This document shows, piece after piece, positions 24,358 through 32,854 of a stretch of DNA of 43,886 nucleotides. A program made the position numbers and the translations under genes. Below the pieces are notes generated by a model. The model did not search any database, was not told the DNA's origin, and saw nothing but the letters and a program-made list of their open reading frames with translations. Position 1 is the stretch's first letter. Every line of letters begins with the position of its first letter. Source of the stretch: Nitrospirota bacterium (GTDB lineage: Bacteria; Nitrospirota; Thermodesulfovibrionia; Thermodesulfovibrionales; JdFR-85); the NCBI GenBank assembly GCA_015492515.1, contig WGEZ01000060.1:1-43886 (forward strand), read 5' to 3'.

Positions 24358-26611
24358 GCGTCCTCTGCAGAAGCCTCTTCACCCTCGCCTGCAGTTCTGT
24401 GTACTCGAAGGGCTTGGTGATGTAGTCGTCCGTCCCGTAGGTGAACCCCCGGAGCTTGTCCTCGCTCGTATCCCTCGATGAAAGGATTATTATGGGGATG
24501 AACATGGTGTTCACCCTGCTCCGGAGATGCCTTATCAGCTCGAAGCCGTCCAGTACAGGCATGTTGATGTCAGTGATTATGAGGCTGGGGTTGACCCTCT
24601 GAGTAAGGTCGAGGGCCTCCCTGCCGTTGCGGGCGGTGTGGATCTCGAGAGCGAGCGGCCTCAGTGCAACCTCGATCATCTTCAGGACCCCGGGCTCGTC
24701 ATCCACTGCAAGCACCCTCGGTGTTGACGGAAGCTCCGGTCTCTTCCCCGGCCCCTTCTGTCTGCCGCAGTTCGGACAGAACCTCCAGTCGAAGGAGACG
24801 GGTCTGCCGCATCCTGTGCAGATCCCCTCGGACGGCTCTCCACAGTAGGGGCATTCACTCTCTGTATACGTCCTGCAGCAGACAGGACAGTACCTCTCCC
24901 TCACCGTCTCGGGAGCTATCACCCTCAGGATCTCCTCGGGGGTCGTCAACCTCCTGTACACCTTCTCCATCGCGGCTTCGTACAGGGTCTTCATCCCCTC
25001 CTTCCTGGCCTGTGACCTTATATCCTTCTCGGAAGCACCGCTGGATATGAGGCTCTTTATCGACGGGGTGACCTCAAGGATCTCAAAGACGGCGACCCTT
25101 CCCCTGTAGCCGGTGTTGTTGCACCTGTCACAGCCCTTTCCCCTGACATACCGCGCACCGCTGTCGATCTTCGGAAGGAGTGAGATCACGTCGTCTGGAG
25201 GCACGTAGCTTACCGTGCACTCTCCGCAGTTGATCCTCACCAGCCTCTGGGCCGCTATCGAGAGGAGGGAGGATGCCAGGATGTAGGGCTCGACACCGAT
25301 GTCGAGGAGACGTGTGATGGTTGAGGTCGTGTCGTTCGTGTGGAGCGTGCTCAGGACTAAATGGCCCGTCATCGAGGCCCTGAAGGCTATCTCGGCTGTA
25401 TCCCTGTCCCTTATCTCTCCCACCATCACGATGTCGGGGTCCTGCCGGAGTATCGACCTCAGGGTGTTGGCGAATGTAAGCCCCGCCTTCTCATTCACCT
25501 GGACCTGGGTTATCCCCTTCAGCTCGTACTCCACAGGGTCTTCCACGGTGATGATGTTTGTCTGACCGGTGTTGAGCTCCTTCAGTATGCCATGCAACGT
25601 CGTGGTCTTGCCGCTGCCGGTGGGGCCTGTAACGAGTATCATCCCCTGCGGCTGCGAGAAGGAGCGCTTCAGGATGCTGTAGTCGTCCTGTCCGATCCCG
25701 GTGTCCTTCAGCTCCAGCTCCCCCTCCTCCGGGTTCAGCAGCCTGATCACGGCCTTCTCACCCAGGTTCGTCGGGAGGGTCGATACCCTCAGATCGACGG
25801 GGTTGCCGGCTATGCGGATCTTTATCGCTCCGTCCTGAGGGGTCCTCCGGTTGCTTATGTCGAGTTTCGACATTATCTTTATCCTCGAGACGAGGGCGGA
25901 GTGCAGCCACCTGGGCACCTCCATATGGGGCTTCAGTACCCCGTCGATCCTGAACCTCACCTCGACGGCCTTCTGTCCCGGCTCTATATGTATATCGCTC
26001 GCCCTGCTCTGCATGGCATCCTTCAGCAGGATGTTCACGAGTTTGATGGCCGGAGCTGACAGGGTCTCTTCATCAGGGATCTCCAGCCTCTGACCGCTCT
26101 GAAACACCGCGGTGGCTGCCTGCGAGTCCTCCTCTATGAACTCTATGTTCTCCACATCGGTGGAGCTGATGTTGTCAAGGATGTTCACGATCTCGGAGCT
26201 GACTTCATAGCAGTTGTTGATCGCCGTCAGGACCTCGGTCCTGGTGGCGACAAAGGGTACGACGGTGAGACCCGTGATGAATGATATATCCTGGACGGCA
26301 TCCAGGTCGAGGGGATCAACCATCGCCACCTTCAGCCTCAGGCCTTCCCTCGCAAAGGGGATGCTCAGGTACTTGAAGGCGAGCTTTTCCGAGTATCGCC
26401 TCAGTGCCTCGGGCTGGACGTCTCTCGGTGACACCCTCGTGATCCTGAACCTCTCGGTGTATATCGAGGCCAGCCTCTCCTCGTCAACCGGGACCGTATC
26501 AAGCATCTCAAGGATGAAACTCCTGCCCTTCGGCGTCCTTTCCTTGATCTCCTTCAGCTTCTCTTCAGATACCATGCCTTCACTGACAAGGGCTTCGCTT
26601 AAAGGATCCAT
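24350..26611 (-). CDS. PilB/GspE-family ATPase fused to zinc ribbons and a receiver domain
   Basis: This 753-residue protein has an N-terminal MshEN/T2SSE_N-type region (about 1-150), known in MshE to bind c-di-GMP. The secretion ATPase core (about 180-560) has Walker A GPTGSGKT at 329-336, an Asp box near 355, Walker [13 protein letters not shown] (391-402), and the four Cys of the zinc site (462, 465, 494, 497). Unusually, zinc-ribbon pairs follow (CPVC 575-578, CPYC 587-590, CTGC 598-601, CPNC 612-615). The protein ends in a full receiver domain (632-750; Asp681, Lys733). It could be a phosphorylation-controlled type IV pilus or secretion motor. It lies between a GAF kinase and a J protein. 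No pilin, pilC or pilQ is present in the window. Confidence 0.9.
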   Translation of the reverse strand: MDPLSEALVSEGMVSEEKLKEIKERTPKGRSFILEMLDTVPVDEERLASIYTERFRITRVSPRDVQPEALRRYSEKLAFKYLSIPFAREGLRLKVAMVDPLDLDAVQDISFITGLTVVPFVATRTEVLTAINNCYEVSSEIVNILDNISSTDVENIEFIEEDSQAATAVFQSGQRLEIPDEETLSAPAIKLVNILLKDAMQSRASDIHIEPGQKAVEVRFRIDGVLKPHMEVPRWLHSALVSRIKIMSKLDISNRRTPQDGAIKIRIAGNPVDLRVSTLPTNLGEKAVIRLLNPEEGELELKDTGIGQDDYSILKRSFSQPQGMILVTGPTGSGKTTTLHGILKELNTGQTNIITVEDPVEYELKGITQVQVNEKAGLTFANTLRSILRQDPDIVMVGEIRDRDTAEIAFRASMTGHLVLSTLHTNDTTSTITRLLDIGVEPYILASSLLSIAAQRLVRINCGECTVSYVPPDDVISLLPKIDSGARYVRGKGCDRCNNTGYRGRVAVFEILEVTPSIKSLISSGASEKDIRSQARKEGMKTLYEAAMEKVYRRLTTPEEILRVIAPETVRERYCPVCCRTYTESECPYCGEPSEGICTGCGRPVSFDWRFCPNCGRQKGPGKRPELPSTPRVLAVDDEPGVLKMIEVALRPLALEIHTARNGREALDLTQRVNPSLIITDINMPVLDGFELIRHLRSRVNTMFIPIIILSSRDTSEDKLRGFTYGTDDYITKPFEYTELQARVKRLLQRTHA

Positions 26612-26624
26612 ACAACCTCCCGTC

Positions 26625-28079
26625 TCACTGGATTTCCCTGGATAAAGGGAGCCTTATCACGAAATTCGCACCGTTAAACCCCTCGACACCCGAGTAGTTG
26701 CCGTTCACGGCGATGATGCTGCCTCCGTGCTCTTCCACGATCCTCTTCGTAACGGCGAGGCCGAGACCGGTACCCGACCTCTTGCCCCTTGTGACAAAGG
26801 GCTCGAAGAGGGTCTCCATGATCTCCTCCGGTATCCCCTCGCCCGTATCGGAGAAGACCATCTCCACTGCATCGTCGAGTCTTCTTGCCAGTATCAGCAA
26901 CAGTCCGCCCTCATGTATGGCCTCTTTCGCATTACCCGATATGTTGTATATCGCCCTCTTGAACTTCTCTGGATCGATGTACAGGGGTCCTCTGTATTCC
27001 GCTCTGAGGATCACCCTGATATCCCTTGTCTCCATGTCCTTCCTTATGAACTCGGTGATCTCCGTCAGGTAGTTGCCTGCATCCGTCTCCTTGATGGAGA
27101 GCTTCGTCTTGAACCCCCTTGAGAAGGCGAGCAGGTCCTCCACCATCGCCACCAGTCTGTCGATCTCGGAGATGATCATGGAGCTGTACTCCTTCCGTTC
27201 ATCGGGTGTGAAGTCGAGGTCACCGAGCAGTCCGGCGAATCCCTTTATCGTGGCCATCGGGTTCTTGATGTCATGGACGATGCCGGCCGCCATCTGCCCG
27301 ATGGTGGCGAACCTCTCGTTCCTGAGCTTCTCCTCCAGGAGCCTCGACGCCTCGATTGCACCGGCGATCATTGCGGAGACGGAGACCAGAAGGGCCTCGT
27401 CTTCACTGCTGAACTCCCCCCTGGACTTGTTGCTGACGTTCAACACACCCACGGTCCTGTCCTTCACCCTGAGGGGAACGCAGAGCATCGACCTCAACTC
27501 CCTCTCGCCTGCTGCGAAATCGGGGTGTCTCCGGGGAGAGTTCGCTATGACGGGGCTGCCCGTCTCGATGACCCTTCCGGCAATGCCGCCGGAGAGCTCA
27601 AGCCATGAGGGCTCATTCACCGTTCTTCCCGAGACGGACTTGATGTACAGCCTCTCATCACCCTCGTTTATCAGCATGACGGAGCAGTTCTCTGCACCGA
27701 GGATCTCGGAGCAGCGTTTCGTGGCCGCACTGAGGATCTCGTCTATCTCGATGGACTCTCCCAGTATCTCGCTGATCTCCGAGAGAACGTTGATCTCCCT
27801 GTACTTGTGCAGCGTATGGGTCGTGAGGGCCCTCTTTTCGTCGATCTCCTTCAAGAAGATACCGAGGAGGGCGGCTCCGGCATCCACTCTTCCGTCGGGT
27901 CCTGTTACATAACCGACCGTAGCGCCTCCCACCTTCACCTCGCTCCGGTGGAGTGAAGGGGCACTCCCCTGGTGGCCCGGCGACACGAAGACGGGGTTGC
28001 CCTCGGGGGTCCAGAACCCGAAGGGGCCGATCAGTCTCTGGAGGGATTCACAGAAGGCCCTCAGCTCCTTTCTTCTCAC
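26625..28079 (-). CDS. GAF-domain histidine kinase (soluble)
   Basis: This 484-residue protein has no TM segments. An unassigned N-terminal domain (1-85) precedes a GAF domain at about 105-250 (ENCSVMLINEGDERLYIKSV, GGIAGRVIETGSPVIAN, SMLCVPLRVKDRTVGVLNV). HisKA has His269 in GIVHDIKNPMATIKG, and HATPase is intact (ISGNAKEAI, DTGEGIPEE, GTGLGLAVTKRIVEEHGG). The start is a GTG at 28079 behind an AGAGG. It is likely partner to the receiver of the ATPase that begins 13 bp downstream or to the diguanylate cyclase 40 bp upstream. The GAF ligand is unknown. Confidence 0.9.
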   Translation of the reverse strand: MRRKELRAFCESLQRLIGPFGFWTPEGNPVFVSPGHQGSAPSLHRSEVKVGGATVGYVTGPDGRVDAGAALLGIFLKEIDEKRALTTHTLHKYREINVLSEISEILGESIEIDEILSAATKRCSEILGAENCSVMLINEGDERLYIKSVSGRTVNEPSWLELSGGIAGRVIETGSPVIANSPRRHPDFAAGERELRSMLCVPLRVKDRTVGVLNVSNKSRGEFSSEDEALLVSVSAMIAGAIEASRLLEEKLRNERFATIGQMAAGIVHDIKNPMATIKGFAGLLGDLDFTPDERKEYSSMIISEIDRLVAMVEDLLAFSRGFKTKLSIKETDAGNYLTEITEFIRKDMETRDIRVILRAEYRGPLYIDPEKFKRAIYNISGNAKEAIHEGGLLLILARRLDDAVEMVFSDTGEGIPEEIMETLFEPFVTRGKRSGTGLGLAVTKRIVEEHGGSIIAVNGNYSGVEGFNGANFVIRLPLSREIQ

Positions 28080-28119
28080 ACCGACCTCTCAGGTCCACTT
28101 CCGGGTTGCATGGAACAGC

Positions 28120-29433
28120 TCAATCTCCCTCAACAACGACCCTGTCCTTCCCTTCCTCTTTGGCTCGATAAAGCGCCCTGTCCGCGGCCCTGCTCAGTGT
28201 GGCAGCGTCTCCGAAACAGGGGAAAGCGGCTATCCCACAGCTGAAGGTGACGTTGAACTCCCGGCCCTCACAGCGATGTCTCAACTGGGAGAAGCTTGCA
28301 CGGATCTCGTCCATTATCCTTCTGCCTGTTCCGGCATCGGTCTTCTCAAGCACCACTGCGAACTCCTCCCCTCCGTACCTGCCGATCACGTCCGTCTTCC
28401 GGAGCCTCTGCTTCAGGAGCCGCGAGAGAACGACCAGTACCGTATCACCGGCGGGATGGCCGTATATGTCGTTGATGTGCTTGAAGTCGTCGATATCGAG
28501 CATTGCGAAGGTGACGCTGCCCCCTTCCCTCTTCGTCCTTGAGAGGGCGATGTCCAGTTCTTCCTTCGTCTTGGTGTGGTTCAGCAGGCCCGTGAGACTG
28601 TCACGGTCCATGAAGGATCTGATCAACCGCATCCTCTCAGCCCTGTAGGTGACGGACGAGATCAGGTGTTCAGGCTCGATCGGTTTTGTCAGGAAGTCGT
28701 CTCCACCGATGCTCATCGCCGAGAGCTGTTTGTTCAGGTCCTTCTCTGCAGAGAGGAAGACGATGGGTATGCAGAAGTAGGCCCTCATCTGGCGTATCAC
28801 CTTTGCAAGTTCACGGCCTGTGCATGCAGGCATGTACATATCCATCAGGATGAGGTCGGGCTTGAACTCGAAGAGCGGCTTGAACACCTTGAGTGGATCA
28901 TTCACCGTCATCGTCTCCATGCCGGCCTTCTGCAGGAGGACGGAATAATAGAGGGAGAGCTTCTCCTCGTCCTCCACAATGAGGATGCGGAAGGGTTCCT
29001 TCTGTTTCTCGCCGGTCAATGCATCCAGTCTGTCTATCAGTTCCGTTATATTGACGGGCTTCACGAAGTAGGCGTCACAGCCTGTACGTATTGCCTGGAG
29101 ACGGGAGTTTATGTCGGCCTGGCTGGAGATGAAGAATACAGGCGCTGACGAGGGCGCTTTCCTCCTCATCTCCGCGATGTACTCCATACCTCCCGGTCTC
29201 CCCCCCTGGAACACCACCTCTGTGATTATAGCCGAGGGAAGGACATGGTCCAGTGCGGCAAGGAGGTCTTCAGGACGTAAGAATGCCCGCACCTGATATC
29301 CGAAATGGCTCACCTGGAGCGCCAGATCCTCCAGACAGGCTCTATCCCGGTCCAGCAGGAAGATGACATCCTCACCCCTTCTGCCGGAGAGGCTGGCAGA
29401 AGGCAGGGAATAGACCGCCCCTCTGTTCTCCAT
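28120..29433 (-). CDS. Double-receiver diguanylate cyclase (REC-REC-GGDEF)
   Basis: This 437-residue PleD-like protein makes c-di-GMP. Receiver 1 (about 22-138) is degenerate: the acceptor position is Glu72 (AIITEV) although Lys125 remains. Receiver 2 (148-265) is canonical (E154-D155, Asp198, Lys250). The GGDEF domain (about 275-435) has DRDSLTGLLN, DIDDFKHINDIYGH, and the active site GGEEF at 354-358. An RxxD inhibitory site (RKTD, 345-348) lies exactly five residues before it, so product feedback is expected. It is the first gene of the minus-strand signalling run. Confidence 0.92.
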   Translation of the reverse strand: MENRGAVYSLPSASLSGRRGEDVIFLLDRDRACLEDLALQVSHFGYQVRAFLRPEDLLAALDHVLPSAIITEVVFQGGRPGGMEYIAEMRRKAPSSAPVFFISSQADINSRLQAIRTGCDAYFVKPVNITELIDRLDALTGEKQKEPFRILIVEDEEKLSLYYSVLLQKAGMETMTVNDPLKVFKPLFEFKPDLILMDMYMPACTGRELAKVIRQMRAYFCIPIVFLSAEKDLNKQLSAMSIGGDDFLTKPIEPEHLISSVTYRAERMRLIRSFMDRDSLTGLLNHTKTKEELDIALSRTKREGGSVTFAMLDIDDFKHINDIYGHPAGDTVLVVLSRLLKQRLRKTDVIGRYGGEEFAVVLEKTDAGTGRRIMDEIRASFSQLRHRCEGREFNVTFSCGIAAFPCFGDAATLSRAADRALYRAKEEGKDRVVVEGD

Positions 29434-29447
29434 CTCTATTCAGCAAA

Positions 29448-29476
29448 ATTATATCATAAACCCGCCTTGAGGTAAA
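29448..29476 (-). promoter_or_regulatory. Candidate promoter of the signalling operon
   Basis: On the minus strand, TATAAT (29453-29448) is preceded by TTTACC (29476-29471) with a 17-bp spacer. It lies just upstream of the diguanylate cyclase start at 29433. It overlaps the divergent intergenic region that also serves the coiled-coil gene. Confidence 0.5.
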
Positions 29477-29501
29477 GATTCCTCTCCCACCTCACCGGGA
29501 T

Positions 29502-29531
29502 TTGACCTCTCAAAAGAATGCATGGTAAAAT
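29502..29531 (+). promoter_or_regulatory. Candidate promoter of the coiled-coil/nuclease-fold gene
   Basis: TTGACC (29502-29507) and TAAAAT (29526-29531) are 18 bp apart. Transcription would begin near 29538, with AGGAGGAG before the TTG start at 29562. Confidence 0.5.
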
Positions 29532-29561
29532 TGGTCAAGAACCTACAGGAGGAGATCCCGA

Positions 29562-30221
29562 TTGCCGACGATCGAATACAGGGTCGATAGCCTTGAAAGC
29601 ATACTGGGGCAGTTCATCGTTCATACCGACACCGCCCTCAGACGGCTCGAGAGGGAGATGAAGGAGTTCAAGGAGGAGATGAGCAAGTTCAGGGACGAGA
29701 TGAGCAAGTTCAAGGACGAGATGAGCAAGTTCAAGGACGAGATGGGCGGGTTCAGGGACAGGACGGAGGAGATCCTTGCCGAGCAGAACAGGCGCTGGGG
29801 AGAGCTTGCAAACAAGATGGGTACAATCGTCGAGGATATCGTGGCGCCCAATATACCCAGGATCGCAAGGGAGTACTTCGGGTTCAAGGATATGGACTTC
29901 TTCGCCATGAGGGTGGAGAAGAGGGACAAGAAGAGGAACAGGACGAGGGAGTTTGATGTGATAGCAGTGTATGACGAAAAGGTGATCCTCAACGAGACGA
30001 AGTCAACACCGAGACAGAGTTATCTGGATGAGTTCGTGGAGTTCATCAAGGCAGGGGAGTTCTTCAACTACTTCCCCGAGTACAAGGAAGCGGAGCTGAT
30101 CCCCATATTCTCGTCCCTCTATCTCCCTGACACCGTGGTAAACTATCTTACTAAGAACAGGATCTATGCCATGGCCATGAAGGGTAACACCATGGACATA
30201 CTGAATCCTGACCTGAAATAG
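29562..30221 (+). CDS. Coiled-coil protein with PD-(D/E)XK-like domain (DUF3782-type)
   Basis: This 219-residue protein begins at a TTG (29562) placed after AGGAGGAG. Residues about 25-85 form a coiled coil with exact heptad repeats (MSKFKDE units). Residues about 95-215 resemble the DUF3782 family. The segment EFDVIAVYDEKVILNETKS has a D...ExK layout like the restriction-endonuclease (PD-(D/E)XK) fold, and GKDMDFF/MRVEKRDKKRN precedes it. Such proteins are abundant in Nitrospirota, cyanobacteria and thermophiles, often as repeated, possibly mobile paralogs. Their role is unknown; DNA binding or cleavage is only inferred. Confidence 0.8.
   Translation: MPTIEYRVDSLESILGQFIVHTDTALRRLEREMKEFKEEMSKFRDEMSKFKDEMSKFKDEMGGFRDRTEEILAEQNRRWGELANKMGTIVEDIVAPNIPRIAREYFGFKDMDFFAMRVEKRDKKRNRTREFDVIAVYDEKVILNETKSTPRQSYLDEFVEFIKAGEFFNYFPEYKEAELIPIFSSLYLPDTVVNYLTKNRIYAMAMKGNTMDILNPDLK
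29655..29759 (+). repeat. Tandem 21-bp repeats coding coiled-coil heptads
   Basis: Five consecutive 21-bp units start at 29655, 29676, 29697, 29718 and 29739. The units at 29697 and 29718 are identical, and the others differ at a few positions. Each encodes one heptad, so copy-number change by slippage would keep the frame and the coiled coil. Confidence 0.9.
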
Positions 30222-30235
30222 CCTACACCCAGCAA

Positions 30236-30310
30236 GCGGGCGTAACTCAGCGGTAGAGTGTCAGCTTCCCAAGCTGAAGGTCGCGGGTTCAAATCCCGTC
30301 GCCCGCTCCA
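30236..30310 (+). tRNA. tRNA-Gly(CCC) with encoded CCA
   Basis: The acceptor stem GCGGGCG (30236-30242) pairs with CGCCCGC (30300-30306), followed by discriminator T and CCA at 30308-30310. The anticodon stem TCAGC/GCTGA flanks the loop TTCCCAA, giving anticodon CCC (reads GGG, glycine). The T arm GCGGG-TTCAAAT-CCCGT is canonical. It is 75 nt with CCA, single, and not flanked by other tRNAs. Confidence 0.96.
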
Positions 30311-30392
30311 TCCCCATCCATAGAGCCTGCCCGAGGGTTTGTCCTACAGGGATGTCAGACTCAGACCGATAGAATTTTTAAAAAGAATGGTT

Positions 30393-30398
30393 TATAAT
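30393..30398 (+). promoter_or_regulatory. Possible -10 element upstream of the two-CW gene
   Basis: A perfect TATAAT lies in an AT-rich block between the tRNA and the next gene. No good -35 is seen at 16-18 bp, so the assignment is tentative. Confidence 0.35.
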
Positions 30399-30448
30399 TT
30401 CCCACCGGATTCTCACACCGGCCCATAAAGACCTAATGGGGGAGAGGG

Positions 30449-30760
30449 ATGAAACATGGAGGAAGGGTCCAGAACTGCTGGGAGTACATGAAATGCGGGC
30501 GTGAGCCCGGCGGCAGCAGGGCCGATGAGCTGGGTGTCTGCCCCGTAACCACGGCTGAGAAGTACGACGGGGTCAACAGGGGAAAGAACGCAGGCCGTTT
30601 CTGCTGGTTCGTGGCAGGGACCTTCTGTGACGGTGAGGTCCAGGGGACGTGGGCCAGGAAGTTCGGTAGCTGCCTCGAGTGCCCCTTCTTCAGGCTCGTC
30701 GAGAGAGAGGAAGACAGGTTCTTCGTGTTGACGGACGAGGACCTCCCGCCGTCAGGCTGA
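30449..30760 (+). CDS. Small cysteine-rich two-CW domain protein
   Basis: This 103-residue protein has the paired Cys-Trp signature of the two-CW family: NCWEYMKCGREPGG near the N terminus and GRFCWFVAGTFC in the middle, ending with CLECPFFR. Eight cysteines suggest metal or Fe-S binding. The domain is often fused to sensory or regulatory proteins in deltaproteobacteria and Nitrospirota; here it stands alone. GGGGGAGAGGG precedes the ATG. Function is unknown. Confidence 0.8.
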   Translation: MKHGGRVQNCWEYMKCGREPGGSRADELGVCPVTTAEKYDGVNRGKNAGRFCWFVAGTFCDGEVQGTWARKFGSCLECPFFRLVEREEDRFFVLTDEDLPPSG

Positions 30761-30884
30761 ATCACGGAACCCCTTCGGATACCTCCACCGCTGCTCAGGG
30801 GTATGGACATGCACCGGAGAACCTGTAAGGCCCGCCTCACGACGAGATTCCATTTTTCTCCGGAAAAACAATAAAATACATTAT

Positions 30885-31802
30885 ATGGCTTGGATCGACG
30901 AGCTGAAGGCCCAGCTTTCCACCGTGATCAAGGGGAAGGAGGGGGCGATCAAGATGGCCATCGTCACCCTGATCTCAAGGGGGCATCTCTTGATAGAGGA
31001 CGTCCCCGGTGTGGGCAAGACGACCCTCGCCCTCAGCCTGGCCCGGGCAACGGACTGCACCTTCCAGAGGATACAGTTCACCAGCGACCTCATGCCCTCG
31101 GACATCCTCGGTGTCAACGTCTACAACCCTGAAGAGAGGGAGTTCGAGTTCAGGCCTGGACCGATATTCGCCAACATCGTCCTTGCAGACGAGATAAACA
31201 GGACCACCCCGAAGACCCAGTCCGCCCTCCTTGAGGCCATGAACGAGAGGAAGGTCTCCATCGAGAGGACCACCTATCACCTGCCCTCACCCTTCATGGT
31301 GATCGCCACCCAGAACCCCCTCGAATATCACGGGACCTTTCCCCTGCCCGAGAGCCAGCTTGACAGGTTCATGATGCACCTGAGACTCGGTTATCCATCC
31401 TTTGAGGACGAAAAGCAGGCCCTCATGGAGATGAAGGACATCGAGGACATAGAGGGCATCAGTCCCGTCGTCTCAAGGGAGGAGATCCTCTCCGCCCAGG
31501 AGGCGGTGGAGGGTGTCTTCGTCGACGAGAGCCTTGTGGACTACGTGATGCAGATAGTCGGCCTCACAAGGAGGGACGACAGGATCAGGCTCGGTGTCAG
31601 TACAAGGGGTGCACAGTTCCTGCTGAAGGCCGCGAAAGGGGCGGCCTTCTTCGAGGGAAGGGATCACCTCCTGCCAGATGACGTGAAGGAGGTGGCCCCC
31701 CTGGTGCTCGGTCACAGGCTCATGCTGAAGACGAGGACTTACATCAGGGATGCAGTGGAACTGGTGATGGAGATACTCGACAGCACACCGGTTCCCGTCT
31801 GA
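30885..31802 (+). CDS. MoxR-family AAA+ ATPase
   Basis: This 305-residue protein has Walker A GVGKTTLA (within IEDVPGVGKTTLALSLARA), Walker B VLADEINR, sensor-1 ATQNP and the arginine-rich second region typical of MoxR. MoxR ATPases act as chaperones for metalloproteins or cell-envelope complexes and are encoded beside DUF58 and transglutaminase proteins, as here. There is no clear Shine-Dalgarno. A TAAAAT at 30872-30877 places the transcript start near the ATG, so a leaderless mRNA is possible. The DUF58 gene follows after 41 bp. Confidence 0.93.
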   Translation: MAWIDELKAQLSTVIKGKEGAIKMAIVTLISRGHLLIEDVPGVGKTTLALSLARATDCTFQRIQFTSDLMPSDILGVNVYNPEEREFEFRPGPIFANIVLADEINRTTPKTQSALLEAMNERKVSIERTTYHLPSPFMVIATQNPLEYHGTFPLPESQLDRFMMHLRLGYPSFEDEKQALMEMKDIEDIEGISPVVSREEILSAQEAVEGVFVDESLVDYVMQIVGLTRRDDRIRLGVSTRGAQFLLKAAKGAAFFEGRDHLLPDDVKEVAPLVLGHRLMLKTRTYIRDAVELVMEILDSTPVPV

Positions 31803-31843
31803 CATCCCTGGACCCCGGACGAGGCGAGTACGAGGCAGAGGAG

Positions 31844-32854
31844 ATGATAAAGGTCACCCGTGAGGGAAAGCGGTTCCTTCTGGCCGTCTTTATCGTCGGG
31901 TTTGCCGCATCCAATACGGGCAACAACCTCATATACCTCATCTTCTCTATGATGTTCTCCGTCTTCCTCCTCTCCCTCTTCCTGCCGAACATCAACCTCA
32001 CGGGCCTCCGTCCGGCGCTCGACATCCAGGAGCCGGTCTTCGCAACGACCCCCGTGACCCTCAAGACGAAGATCATCAACCGTAAGAGGTTCATCTCCTC
32101 CCTCTCCTTCAGGCTCAACCTTCCCGTCAACGGAACGGAGGGGATCTATATCGAGAGGATCGGTCCTGGAGAGACCAGGGAGTACACGCTGAGGCTGAAC
32201 TTTCCCAGAAGGGGGATGTACGATCTTGCGGATACGACGATCAGGAGCGAGTTCCCTTTCATCTTCTTCTCCTTCGTCAGGAGAGCCGTTGTGGAGAGGA
32301 GGATACTCGTCTATCCACGCATCTACGACGTCAGTGGGGAGGCGGCCGGGTTCGTGGCTGACGTTTCAGGGCCTTTCAGGCCCAGGCCAGGCCCTGGAGA
32401 GGACCTCTTCAAGCTGAGGCCTTTCAGGTACGGTGACGAGCTGAGGAGCATCCACTGGAAGGCCACCGCCAGGGCCGGCGAGGTGGTGGTGAAGGAGTTC
32501 TCGATGAGTGAGCCGGAGAAGGTGACCGTCTTCCTCGATGACCTCCGGCACTGCGGGGAGGAGCAGTTCGAGAAGGCCGTCTCTTTCACCGCCTCCATCG
32601 CCGCCGAGCTCCTCAACTCCGGCTTCGCCGTCCGGCTCGTCACCTCCCGCAAGACCATCCCCTTCGGTACCGGCAGAGGGCATCTGTACAGGATCCTCGA
32701 CTTTCTGGCCCTCCTGGAGCAGCACGACGAGCCTGCCCCGACCTTCGACGGAACCGCGGAGGGATCGGGCATACTCGTCCTCTCCTCTCGATCCTCTCCG
32801 ATGGCAATGCTCGCTCCCCTGGCGGACAGGACCTATCATGCCGAGGACCTATAA
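31844..32854 (+). CDS. DUF58 (vWA-like) membrane protein
   Basis: This 336-residue protein has two N-terminal hydrophobic helices (about 12-45), a beta-rich segment and the DUF58 signature GEDLFKLRPFRYGDELRSIHWKATARAGEVVVKEF at about 185-220. A degenerate von Willebrand A-like fold follows (TVFLDD...). DUF58 proteins partner with MoxR ATPases. Its 3' end overlaps the transglutaminase gene by 17 bp. Confidence 0.92.
   Translation: MIKVTREGKRFLLAVFIVGFAASNTGNNLIYLIFSMMFSVFLLSLFLPNINLTGLRPALDIQEPVFATTPVTLKTKIINRKRFISSLSFRLNLPVNGTEGIYIERIGPGETREYTLRLNFPRRGMYDLADTTIRSEFPFIFFSFVRRAVVERRILVYPRIYDVSGEAAGFVADVSGPFRPRPGPGEDLFKLRPFRYGDELRSIHWKATARAGEVVVKEFSMSEPEKVTVFLDDLRHCGEEQFEKAVSFTASIAAELLNSGFAVRLVTSRKTIPFGTGRGHLYRILDFLALLEQHDEPAPTFDGTAEGSGILVLSSRSSPMAMLAPLADRTYHAEDL

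Noticed and set aside
29655-29759. CRISPR-like repeat array
   Set aside because: The repeats are contiguous 21-bp coding heptads without spacers.
32538-32837. Upstream extension of the transglutaminase ORF
   Set aside because: The added 100 residues are Ser/Pro-rich out-of-frame translation of the DUF58 gene; the TM region starts at ATG 32838.
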